From: an uncultured Oscillospiraceae bacterium
Lineage (GTDB): Bacteria > Bacillota > Clostridia > Oscillospirales > Oscillospiraceae
NCBI GenBank assembly: GCA_910584835.1
Contig: CAJUEG010000087.1
Span: 1 to 10,005 of the forward strand
DNA length: 10,005 bases
Direction of reading: 5' to 3'
Below the pieces are notes generated by a model. It made no database searches. It was not told where the DNA came from and worked only from the letters and a program-made list of their open reading frames with translations. Below are positions 1-5,668 of this stretch, in pieces. How positions within the stretch are numbered: the first letter of the stretch is position 1; the number at the start of each line of letters is the position of its first letter. A program made the translations under genes and the position numbers.

Positions 1-641
1 GCACCCCCCTCACCGCCATCAGCGGCTGGGCGGAGACGCTGTATAACGGCGAGGTCCGGGACGCCGCCGACGTGAAAAAGGGCATGGGCATCATCGTGTC
101 CGAGGCCCAGCGCCTCACCCGCATGGTGGAGGAGCTGCTGGAGTTCTCCCGGATGGAGACGGGGCGGTTCAATCTGTCGGTGGAGCCCATCGACATTGTG
201 GCGGAGCTGGAGGACGCGGTGTACACCTACCGGGAGTTTTTCCGCCGCAAGGGGCTGGAGCTGGACTACACCGAATGCGGCGAGGAGCTGCCCATTATCA
301 GCGGCGACCCGGAGCGGCTGCGGCAGGTGTTCTGCAACCTGCTGGACAACGCGGACAAGCACGGCGGCTCCGGCGGCCGGGTGGAGGTGTCGGTGGGCCG
401 GGAGGAGGACCGGGTGGTCATCCGCATCCGGGACCACGGCCCCGGCGTGCCCGAGGAGGAGCTGCCCTTCATTAAATACAAGTTCTACAAGGGCTCGTCC
501 AAGGCCCGGGGCTCCGGCATCGGCCTTGCCGTGTGCGACGAGATCATCAACAGCCACAACGGCACCCTGGACATCAGCAACGCCCCCGGCGGCGGCTGCA
601 TGGTCACCATCCGCCTGCCCATCGGGGTTGAGGTCGTGTAG
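1..641 (+). CDS. Sensor histidine kinase, C-terminal part (5' end outside window)
   Basis: This is the catalytic end of a membrane-associated two-component sensor kinase, which autophosphorylates on histidine and passes the phosphate to a response regulator. The reading frame is open from base 3, giving 212 visible residues. The first ones, TPLTAISGWAETL, are the tail of the HisKA H-box, so the phospho-accepting His lies a few codons before the window. The HATPase domain follows in normal order: N-box (VFCNLLDNADKHGG), G1 box (DHGPGVP), F-box (FYKGSS) and G2 box (GSGIGLAV). It ends in a typical strand, VTIRLPI. A GTG at base 72 is an internal valine codon, not a start, because the H-box homology continues upstream of it. 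The sensor domain, the signal and the partner regulator, probably upstream, cannot be seen. The kinase class is clear from the motifs; a name such as PhoR or WalK is not justified. Confidence 0.93.
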   Translation, partial: TPLTAISGWAETLYNGEVRDAADVKKGMGIIVSEAQRLTRMVEELLEFSRMETGRFNLSVEPIDIVAELEDAVYTYREFFRRKGLELDYTECGEELPIISGDPERLRQVFCNLLDNADKHGGSGGRVEVSVGREEDRVVIRIRDHGPGVPEEELPFIKYKFYKGSSKARGSGIGLAVCDEIINSHNGTLDISNAPGGGCMVTIRLPIGVEVV

Positions 642-656
642 GACGGGAAACAAATT

Positions 657-670
657 CGAACAAAAGTTTT
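657..670. promoter_or_regulatory. Possible LexA (SOS) box, near match
   Basis: The sequence CGAAC-AAAA-GTTTT resembles the Firmicutes LexA/DinR operator, remembered as CGAAC-N4-GTTYC/G, but the right half is imperfect. It lies 7 bases before the -35 element of the next promoter, where a repressor could act. The stretch is AT-rich, so a chance match is quite possible. Confidence 0.2.
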
Positions 671-677
671 AAAGCCC

Positions 678-706
678 TTGCGTTTTTCCGATGCCTTTGG
701 TATACT
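678..706 (+). promoter_or_regulatory. Sigma-A type promoter with extended -10, upstream of yqhQ
   Basis: The -35 element TTGCGT (678-683) is followed by a 17-base spacer and the -10 element TATACT (701-706). A TG dinucleotide at 698-699 gives an extended -10, TGGTATACT. Transcription would begin near 712-715, leaving a leader of about 25 bases before the yqhQ start at 739. The promoter covers an alternative in-frame ATG at 691, which argues against using that ATG as the start. Confidence 0.6.
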
Positions 707-738
707 GTGGAAAACGCAGAGGGACAAAGGAGAACAAC

Positions 739-1707
739 ATGGCAAAACAAGACGGAAACTGCACTCCATTTAAAACCACCTGCGGCGGCCAGGCCCTGCT
801 GGAGGGCATTCTCATGCAGGGCCCCGGCAAGCGGGCCATGGTGGTGCGCAAGGCGGACGGCGAGCTGGTCATTGAGGAGGAGACGGTCAAGCCCCGGTCG
901 GGGCCGGCCAGGCTGCCCTTTATCCGGGGGCTGTTTGTCTTTGGCGGCTCCATGGTCCATGGGATGAAGGCGCTGATGCGCTCGGCGGAGCTGTCCGACG
1001 ACGGCACGGCGGAAGAGGAGGAGCTTACCGGCATCGACAAGTGGATCAGCGAGCACTTCGAGGGGGAGAAGGCCGTCACCATCATCATCACCCTGGCGGC
1101 GGTGCTGGGCATCGCCATGTCGGTGGGGCTGTTCATCCTGCTGCCCACGGCGCTGACGGGGCTCATCGGTCTGGTGTGGACCACCATGCCGCTGTGGGTG
1201 CGCTCGGTGATCGAGGGCGTGCTCAAGGTGGCCATCTTTATGGGCTACCTGTTTTTGTGCTCCAGGATGAAGGAAATCCACCGGGTCTTTGAGTACCACG
1301 GCGCGGAGCACAAGACCATCTACTGTTATGAGAAGGGACTGGAGCTGACGGTGGAGAACGTGCGCAGGCAGCCCCGGCACCACCCCCGGTGCGGCACCAG
1401 CTTTTTGTTTGTGGTCATCGCGGTGTCCATCTTTTTGTCCATTGTCATCTTCACCCCGCTGGAGATTGAGAACACCTTTTTGCGCATGGCGCTGCACCTG
1501 CTGATGCTGCCGGTCATCGTGGGGGTGACCTACGAGTTCAACCGCTACGTGGGCGGGCACGACGGGCCGGTGTGCCGCGCCCTGCGGGCCCCGGGCATGT
1601 GGATGCAGAACTTCACCACCTTTGAGCCGGACGATTCGATGATTGAGGTGGGAATCGAGGCGCTCAAGCGGGTGCTGCCGGAGGAAAAGGGCGCGGATCA
1701 GTGGTGA
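739..1707 (+). CDS. yqhQ: DUF1385 / YqhQ-family membrane protein
   Basis: A 322-residue integral membrane protein of the conserved but functionally undefined DUF1385 (YqhQ) family. The N-terminal part has the family's CGGQALLEGILMQGP segment (residues 15-29). Hydrophobic segments lie at about 111-136, 155-175, 219-240 and 248-265. Between them are the conserved polar motifs YHGAEHKTI (186-194) and HPRCGTSF (215-222), rich in His and Cys, which suggest a metal site or catalytic centre; that last point is inference. The start at 739 is chosen because AAAGGAGA (726-733) sits 5 bases before it, whereas an in-frame ATG at 691 lies within the promoter. In Clostridia this gene is commonly found beside prmC and prfA, and prmC does follow here after a 54-base gap. 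The symbol is given by family resemblance to the Bacillus protein. Confidence 0.9.
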   Translation: MAKQDGNCTPFKTTCGGQALLEGILMQGPGKRAMVVRKADGELVIEEETVKPRSGPARLPFIRGLFVFGGSMVHGMKALMRSAELSDDGTAEEEELTGIDKWISEHFEGEKAVTIIITLAAVLGIAMSVGLFILLPTALTGLIGLVWTTMPLWVRSVIEGVLKVAIFMGYLFLCSRMKEIHRVFEYHGAEHKTIYCYEKGLELTVENVRRQPRHHPRCGTSFLFVVIAVSIFLSIVIFTPLEIENTFLRMALHLLMLPVIVGVTYEFNRYVGGHDGPVCRALRAPGMWMQNFTTFEPDDSMIEVGIEALKRVLPEEKGADQW

Positions 1708-1761
1708 GCGCGGAGCCGCTGTCCATCACAGCACCACCAACGCAGAGAGAGGGGTGAGCCC

Positions 1762-2628
1762 ATGCCCGCAACCTATAACGACCTATATCTGGACGCCCGG
1801 AAGGCGCTGAAGGCCGCGGGGGTAGAGCAGGCCCAGCTGGAGGCCAGGGAGCTTTTGTGCTTTGCCTCCGGCAAAAGCCGGGAGGAATTTCTCCGGGACC
1901 TGCCGCTGTACGCCTCCGACGGGGCGGGAAAGCGCTTCCGGGGGCTGATGGAGCGCCGGCTGAAGGGTGAGCCGGTGGCCTACCTCATCGGGGAGTGGGA
2001 GTTTTATGGACTGACCCTGGATGTGTGCCGGGACGTGCTCATCCCCCGGCCGGACACCGAGACGCTGGTGGAGCGGGGTATCTTGTTTGTCCGGGACCTG
2101 CCCGACGGCACCAGGGTGCTGGATTTGTGCGCCGGCAGCGGCTGCGTCGGCCTGGCCGTGGCGGACAACTGCCCCAATACCCGGGTGTTCCTGGCGGAGT
2201 GGTCGGAGGACGCCCTGCGGGTGTGCCGGCAGAACATCCGGCGGTGCGGCCTGACGGACCAGGTGAACCCTATCCAGGCGGACGCCCTGGAACCGCCCCC
2301 ACGCATTCTGCGGGATTTTGACCTGATCCTGTGCAATCCTCCCTACATCCCCACCCTGGAGGTGGGGCGGCTGGATGCGTCTGTGCGGGATTACGAGCCC
2401 CGGATGGCGCTGGACGGCGGGGAGGACGGGCTGAAATTCTACCGGGCGATTTCCAAGAAGTGGAAGCGGGCGCTGAAGCCCGGCGGCAAGCTGGCCTTCG
2501 AGGTGGGGTACGGCCAGGCCCCGGCGGTGGAGTACATATTGGCGGAGAACGGCTATACGGACATCCAGACCACCATGGACCCGGGGATGCACTGGAGAGT
2601 GGTGGAAGGAAGCGCGGAGCCGTCGTGA
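1762..2628 (+). CDS. prmC: Peptide chain release factor N5-glutamine methyltransferase
   Basis: PrmC (HemK) methylates the glutamine of the GGQ motif in release factors RF1 and RF2, using S-adenosylmethionine in the cytoplasm, and so supports efficient translation termination. The 288 residues match the usual length. An N-terminal helical substrate-binding domain (about 1-85) is followed by the linker IPRPDTE (94-100) and a Rossmann methyltransferase domain. That domain has the AdoMet loop DLCAGSGCVGLAV (121-133) and the catalytic NPPY motif (192-195). The ribosome binding site is GAGAGGGGTGA, ending 4 bases before the ATG. The gene follows yqhQ and is probably cotranscribed with it. The C-terminus is odd: the last residues, SAEPS, and the stop codon are encoded by the first bases of the 91-bp repeat that begins at 2609, so the repeat appears to have replaced the native 3' end. 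The usual neighbour prfA is missing. Confidence 0.95.
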   Translation: MPATYNDLYLDARKALKAAGVEQAQLEARELLCFASGKSREEFLRDLPLYASDGAGKRFRGLMERRLKGEPVAYLIGEWEFYGLTLDVCRDVLIPRPDTETLVERGILFVRDLPDGTRVLDLCAGSGCVGLAVADNCPNTRVFLAEWSEDALRVCRQNIRRCGLTDQVNPIQADALEPPPRILRDFDLILCNPPYIPTLEVGRLDASVRDYEPRMALDGGEDGLKFYRAISKKWKRALKPGGKLAFEVGYGQAPAVEYILAENGYTDIQTTMDPGMHWRVVEGSAEPS

Positions 2629-2699
2629 GCAGCGCGGATGGACCGAAGCGAGGCCGAGCGCAGGCCCGCGTTGCGGGGCGGAGACCAGGCCGAGGCGGA
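2609..2699. repeat. 91-bp direct repeat, copy A
   Basis: This segment recurs at 2848-2938 with one difference, G at 2645 against A at 2884. It starts GAAGCGCGGAGCC and ends CCGAGGCGGA. A small hairpin, CCCGC-GTT-GCGGG, lies at 2665-2677. Copy A overlaps the last 20 bases of prmC and supplies its stop codon. The first 12 bases of the shared core, AGCGCGGAGCCG, also occur at 1707-1718, right at the yqhQ stop codon. Confidence 0.9.
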
Positions 2700-2847
2700 G
2701 GGAAGCCGTGCGTGGCGAACAGGCGCAGCGTGACAGCGTCGTCGCAAGCTCCATATCCCTCGTTCCGGCTTTGCCGAAAGCTCACTCATTTCGCTGCTCC
2801 TCCTTTCCCCACAAAGCCATCGGACGGCTTTGCGGGGGCCCCAGTAA

Positions 2848-2938
2848 GAAGCGCGGAGCCGTCGTGAGCAGCGCGGATGGACCAAAGCGAGGCCGAGCGC
2901 AGGCCCGCGTTGCGGGGCGGAGACCAGGCCGAGGCGGA
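2848..2938. repeat. 91-bp direct repeat, copy B
   Basis: Second copy of the segment at 2609-2699, in the same orientation and offset by exactly 239 bases, with 90 of 91 positions identical. Such near-identity in non-coding DNA means recent duplication or active copying of a dispersed element. No terminal inverted repeats or flanking target duplications were seen that would mark it as a classical insertion sequence. Confidence 0.9.
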
Positions 2939-2956
2939 TGGACCAAAGCGAGGCCG
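2934..2956. repeat. 23-bp partial third copy of the repeat
   Basis: GCGGATGGACCAAAGCGAGG plus CCG at 2934-2956 is identical to 2873-2895 inside copy B, 61 bases earlier. It shares the A that distinguishes copy B from copy A, so it probably arose from copy B by slippage or partial tandem duplication. Confidence 0.85.
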
Positions 2957-2986
2957 CGGGAACACGCCGGAAGAGGAGGCTTTGAC

Positions 2987-3208
2987 ATGAAAAAGAAGCT
3001 GCTCCTGATTGCGGCGGGCGTTTTGCTGCTGGCCTGCCTGATCCCCATTCCAAACCATTTGAAGGACGGGGGGACGGTGGAGTACCGGGCGATGCTGTAC
3101 ACGGTGTCCAGGGTCCACCGGCTGAACGGCGCGGAGGCGGAGAAGCCCTACCAGGAGGGCGTCAGCGTCAGGGTGCTGGGCGTGGAGCTGTATAACAATG
3201 TGAAGTAA
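2987..3208 (+). CDS. Small membrane-anchored or secreted protein, function unknown
   Basis: A 73-residue protein beginning MKKKLLLIAAGVLLLACLIPIP. The positively charged N-terminus and hydrophobic core (about residues 4-20) form a signal peptide or single membrane anchor. Cys17 might be a lipoprotein cysteine, but the surrounding LLAC-L is only a rough lipobox. The remaining 50 or so residues, including HLKDGGTVEYRAMLYTVSRV and VRVLGVELYNNV, resemble small uncharacterised Firmicutes proteins with a KDGGTVEY-type core, as far as I recall; I know no function. The start is well supported: GAGGAGG (2973-2979) lies 7 bases upstream. An open frame continues upstream in phase through the repeats but has no initiation signal and is not believed. 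The stop is 18 bases before the start of the broken gene that follows. Confidence 0.8.
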   Translation: MKKKLLLIAAGVLLLACLIPIPNHLKDGGTVEYRAMLYTVSRVHRLNGAEAEKPYQEGVSVRVLGVELYNNVK

Positions 3209-3226
3209 GGCAAGGAAGGGGCCAGG

Positions 3227-3540
3227 GTGAAAAAGGTAAAAATTGCGGTGGTGAAAACCGGGTCTTATGCGGATCTGATTGAAAAATATGAAAATCCCAT
3301 CGACCACGCCTGCGATGTGCGGGAGGGCCGGGTGTTTGTGGCCAACGGCTGGGAGAAGCCGGAGGACTTTTGAGGCAGCGCGTGGGAGAGCGTGTCCCCG
3401 TTTGTGATGATGCTGGCCCATGGCGGCGGGAATTTTTATGACGGCTGGATGAAAAAAGCAAAAGGTCGGCTATGATTTCCTGCAGCGATGGGTTCCGCCC
3501 CGCCAGCTTTTTGCTGGAAGCGCTGGATATTGGCGCGGAA
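3227..3540 (+). pseudogene. TIGR04076-like small protein, broken by in-frame TGA and frameshift
   Basis: A GTG start with AAGGAAGGGG 5 bases upstream opens 48 codons beginning VKKVKIAVVKTGSYADLIEK and ending GWEKPEDF before a TGA at 3371-3373. The same frame then continues with GSAWESVSPFVMMLAHGGGN and FYDGWMKK. At the A6 run (3452-3457) the homology moves to another frame, which reads SAMISCSDGFRPASFLLEAL from 3466. Adding one A to the run would restore the frame. From memory the intact family reads PEGFC-x2-AW, then an HGGG motif and a C-terminal C-x-DG-x-RP motif, so the TGA replaces a conserved cysteine codon (TGC or TGT). The second frame stays open to 3621, well past the normal end of the family, so the original stop may also be lost. 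Two lesions make a decaying gene the simplest reading. Selenocysteine at the TGA is an alternative. The family has no known function that I can state. Confidence 0.7.
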
Positions 3541-3668
3541 CGACCACTCCCGGCTGGGGAGGGAAGCGCCTTTTGGGTCCGTTTTATAGGACATTTAAAA
3601 GGATACTATATGGGATGGTAAGAGGCCGGCGGAGACGAAAACGCGCCGGCGGGAAAGGATGATTGCAC
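3541..3668 (+). promoter_or_regulatory. recA upstream region with leader hairpin
   Basis: This short AT-richer stretch should hold the recA promoter, but no element is convincing. TTGGGT at 3573-3578 with TAAAAG at 3596-3601 has 17-base spacing and is weak; TACTAT at 3604-3609 is another possible -10. A hairpin, GCCGGCG (3625-3631) pairing with CGCCGGC (3644-3650) across a 12-base loop, lies just before the AAAGGA ribosome binding site (3654-3659) and could affect recA translation. I found no LexA box of the CGAAC-N4-GTTCG type here. Confidence 0.35.
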
Positions 3669-4769
3669 ATGGCAGAGAAAAAGAAGCAGGTGGAGCCCGC
3701 CGCCCCGGCGTCGGACAAGAAGAAGGCGCTGTCCACCGCCATCGCCCAGATTGAGAAGGAGTACGGCAAGGGCTCCATCATGCGGCTGGGGGAGAATACC
3801 CACATCGTGGTGGAGGCCATCCCCACCGGGTCGCTGTCGCTGGACATCGCCCTGGGCATCGGCGGCGTGCCCAAGGGGCGCATCATTGAAATCTACGGCC
3901 CCGAGTCCTCCGGCAAGACCACCCTCGCCCTGCACATTGTGGCCGAGGCCCAGAAGCGGGGGGGCGAGGTGGCCTATATCGACGCCGAGCACGCCCTGGA
4001 CCCCACCTACGCCCGGGCCCTGGGGGTGGACATCGACTCCATGCTCATCTCCCAGCCGGACACCGGCGAGCAGGGCCTGGAGATCTGCGAGGCCCTGGTG
4101 CGCTCCGGCGCCATCGACGTGGTGGTGGTGGACTCGGTGGCGGCGCTCACCCCCCGGGCGGAGATTGAGGGCGACATGGGCGACTCTCATGTGGGCCTGC
4201 TGGCCCGGCTGATGAGCCAGGCTCTGCGCAAGCTGGCCGGGTCCATCTCCAAGACCAACTGCATCGTCATCTTCATCAACCAGCTCCGGGAGAAGGTGGG
4301 CGTGGTGTACGGCAACCCCGAGGTGACCACCGGCGGCCGGGCGCTGAAGTTCTACGCCTCGGTGCGCATGGAGGTGCGCCGGATTGAGGCCATCAAGAAC
4401 GGCACCGAGATCATCGGCAACCGCACCCGGGCCAAAATCGTGAAAAACAAAGTCGCGCCCCCCTTCCGGGAGGCGGAGTTTGAGATCATGTACGGCGAGG
4501 GCATCTCCAAGATGGGGGAGCTGGTGGACCTGGCCGTCAGGCTGGACATCGTGCAGAAGTCCGGCTCCTGGTTCTCCATGGGGGAGACCCGTGTGGGCCA
4601 GGGCAAGGACGCGGTGAAGAAATACTTCCAGGACAACCCGGAAATCGCCGAGAAGGTGGAGGCCGAGGTGCGCGCCAACTCCTATAAGCTCATGAGCCGC
4701 CAGTCCCAGGCGGCGGCCAAGGCAGCGGGCCGGGCGGTGGATGTGGACGCGGACGACTTCGAGGGCTGA
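3669..4769 (+). CDS. recA: Recombinase RecA
   Basis: RecA forms filaments on single-stranded DNA, drives homologous pairing and strand exchange, and as a coprotease triggers LexA self-cleavage in the SOS response. The 366-residue protein has all the family landmarks: Walker A GPESSGKT (77-84), Walker B VVVVD (151-155), the FINQLREKVGVVYGNPEVTT segment leading into the L2 DNA-binding loop (202-221), GGRALKFYAS (222-231), and an acidic C-terminal tail ending DVDADDFEG. The start at 3669 is chosen because AAAGGA lies 9 bases upstream; a TTG two codons earlier would place it only 3 bases away and would add a family-atypical M-H. The gene is followed by a hairpin and then recX. Composition is very GC-rich, 45 of 60 bases in the stretch 3961-4020. 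Confidence 0.98.
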   Translation: MAEKKKQVEPAAPASDKKKALSTAIAQIEKEYGKGSIMRLGENTHIVVEAIPTGSLSLDIALGIGGVPKGRIIEIYGPESSGKTTLALHIVAEAQKRGGEVAYIDAEHALDPTYARALGVDIDSMLISQPDTGEQGLEICEALVRSGAIDVVVVDSVAALTPRAEIEGDMGDSHVGLLARLMSQALRKLAGSISKTNCIVIFINQLREKVGVVYGNPEVTTGGRALKFYASVRMEVRRIEAIKNGTEIIGNRTRAKIVKNKVAPPFREAEFEIMYGEGISKMGELVDLAVRLDIVQKSGSWFSMGETRVGQGKDAVKKYFQDNPEIAEKVEAEVRANSYKLMSRQSQAAAKAAGRAVDVDADDFEG

Positions 4770-4774
4770 CGCCC

Positions 4775-4801
4775 CGGCGGGAATCAAGATTATTCCCGCC
4801 G
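4775..4801 (+). terminator. Hairpin directly after recA, partial terminator or attenuator
   Basis: A perfect 10-bp stem, CGGCGGGAAT (4775-4784) pairing with ATTCCCGCCG (4792-4801), closes a 7-base loop and begins 6 bases after the recA stop. There is no T tract behind it, so full intrinsic termination is unlikely. It could limit readthrough into recX or protect the recA mRNA 3' end. In Escherichia coli a hairpin between recA and recX is known to keep recX expression low, which makes this a sensible analogue. Confidence 0.55.
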
Positions 4802-4857
4802 AATAGGCTGCGGCCCGGCTGCGCGCGCCCTGTGGGCACACTTGCGGGCCGAGAGGT

Positions 4858-4890
4858 GTTTTCCGCCAGGCACATGTCCCGGCGGAAAAC
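4858..4890 (+). promoter_or_regulatory. Second intercistronic hairpin, recA-recX spacer
   Basis: GTTTTCCGCC (4858-4867) pairs perfectly with GGCGGAAAAC (4881-4890) across 13 bases. Its right arm can instead pair over 9 bp with TTTTCCGCC at 4902-4910, the left arm of the next hairpin, so the two structures are alternatives. Confidence 0.55.
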
Positions 4891-4903
4891 GGATTTGAAT
4901 TTT

Positions 4904-4927
4904 TTCCGCCGTCTGCGGACGGCGGAA
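4904..4927 (+). promoter_or_regulatory. Hairpin just upstream of the recX ribosome binding site
   Basis: TTCCGCCGTC (4904-4913) and GACGGCGGAA (4918-4927) form a perfect 10-bp stem with a TGCG tetraloop. It ends 6 bases before the GAGG ribosome binding site (4934-4937). It is likely to be very stable and could modulate ribosome access to recX. Confidence 0.6.
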
Positions 4928-4942
4928 CTCTGCGAGGCTTTT

Positions 4943-5635
4943 ATGAGAATCGAGAAGTTGGAGCCCTCCCAGCATAAGCAGGGCCGCTGGCTGGTGTGGC
5001 TGAACGATGCCTCCATCGTCCGCGTCGGCGAGGGGGACGTGGTGTCCCTGGGCCTTTACACGGGAAAAGAGCTGTCCGATGCGGAGGGGGAGGCGCTGTG
5101 CGCCGCCGGGGAGCGGTCCCGGCTGATGGAGCGGGCGGTGGGCCTGCTGGCCCAGCGGCCCATGTCCCGGAAGGAGCTGCTGGACAGGCTGTGCGCCCCG
5201 CCCCGGCAGAGACGGGAGAAGTACCCCTACGACAAGCTGGACGACGGCCCCGACCCGGCACTTTTGCAGGCACAGCGGGAGGCCCTGCGGGAGCGGGGGT
5301 CGGAGGTGGCGGACCAGCTCGCCGGCCTGGGTCTGCTCAACGACGGGGAATACGCCCGCATGGTGGTGCGCCACTATGCCGCCAAGGGCTGCGGCCCCCG
5401 GAAGATACGGGACGAGCTGTACCGCCGGGGGGTGCCCCGGGAGCTGTGGGAGGAGGCCATGGAGGAGCGGGAGCCGGACGGGGATCAGGTGCTGGAGCTG
5501 GCCCGGCGGAAGCTCCGGGACGCTCCGCCCACCCGGGAGAATCTGAAAAAAGTGTCCGACTATCTGGCCCGGCGGGGGTACGGGTGGGAGGAGATCTCTT
5601 CCGCGCTGGACCGCATCCGGGAGGAGTGGGAGTAG
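4943..5635 (+). CDS. recX: Regulatory protein RecX
   Basis: RecX binds RecA filaments and limits recombinase and coprotease activity. The 230-residue product is built of helical RecX repeats. Recognisable segments are MERAVGLLAQRPMSRKELLD (62-81), the central GLGLLNDGEYARMVVRHYAA (128-147) with GCGPRKIRDELYRRGVP (149-165), and a final three-helix unit (about 181-230) containing YLARRGYGWEEI. The N-terminal part, RIEKLEPSQHKQGRWLVWL, is the usual beta-rich extension. The start at 4943 is chosen because GAGG lies 5 bases upstream and the family N-terminus begins there. In-frame starts at 4832 and 4874 would make the protein read through the intercistronic hairpins. Between repeats one and two there is a charged, proline-containing stretch (about 85-120) that seems longer than usual. 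Pairing with recA supports the assignment. Confidence 0.92.
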   Translation: MRIEKLEPSQHKQGRWLVWLNDASIVRVGEGDVVSLGLYTGKELSDAEGEALCAAGERSRLMERAVGLLAQRPMSRKELLDRLCAPPRQRREKYPYDKLDDGPDPALLQAQREALRERGSEVADQLAGLGLLNDGEYARMVVRHYAAKGCGPRKIRDELYRRGVPRELWEEAMEEREPDGDQVLELARRKLRDAPPTRENLKKVSDYLARRGYGWEEISSALDRIREEWE

Positions 5636-5668
5636 GACCTGTGGAAATGTAGATAGCGGGGTGATAAA

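Larger units (their letters stand above)
2629..2986. other. Gene-free spacer of 358 bases built from repeats
   Basis: I see no credible gene between prmC and the small protein at 2987. The spacer holds most of repeat copy A, a unique segment of about 148 bases, repeat copy B, and a 23-bp fragment that repeats part of copy B. The unique segment contains a hairpin at 2807-2837, with CCCCACAAAGCC pairing with GGCTTTGCGGGG across a 7-base loop and one A-C mismatch. It also has a smaller inverted repeat, TTCCGGC-TTT-GCCGAA, near 2763-2778. Neither hairpin is followed by a T tract, so neither is a standard terminator. Open frames crossing the region show no recognisable domain and share repeated peptide segments because of the DNA repeats, so they are not annotated as genes. 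Confidence 0.6.

Noticed and set aside
72..641. GTG at 72 as a start of a short kinase
   Set aside because: The frame upstream of it encodes the H-box tail TPLTAISGW, so it is an internal codon of a longer histidine kinase.
691..738. Upstream ATG for yqhQ at 691
   Set aside because: It would place the coding sequence over the TATACT -10 element and has no ribosome binding site, while the ATG at 739 has AAAGGAGA at proper distance.
604..1560. Long open frame on the minus strand opposite yqhQ (about 318 codons)
   Set aside because: It mirrors a clearly recognised gene, has a low-complexity His/Gln/Arg-rich product and no domain or ribosome binding site. Such antisense frames are common in GC-rich coding DNA.
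2331..2867. Open frames running through the repeat block downstream of prmC
   Set aside because: They have no initiation signals and no recognisable domain, and their similar peptide stretches are simply the translated DNA repeats.
2609..2956. CRISPR array
   Set aside because: The two long copies are 91 bp, separated by 148 bp, with only a partial third copy; unit length, spacing and lack of cas genes do not fit a CRISPR.
3452..3466. Programmed -1 frameshift at the A6-G run in the TIGR04076-like gene
   Set aside because: AAAAAAG is a classic slippery heptamer, but the reading register is AAA-AAA-GCA, not A-AAA-AAG, so tandem slippage is poorly supported, and a TGA already interrupts the gene upstream.
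3606..4841. Long open frame on the minus strand opposite recA (about 411 codons)
   Set aside because: It covers recA exactly, and its translation is rich in His, Gly and Leu with no recognisable domain. It is a by-product of the third-position GC bias of recA.
4832..4942. N-terminal extension of recX from GTG 4832 or ATG 4874
   Set aside because: The extra residues come from the hairpin-rich spacer, lack good ribosome binding sites and do not look like RecX. ATG 4943 fits the family N-terminus.
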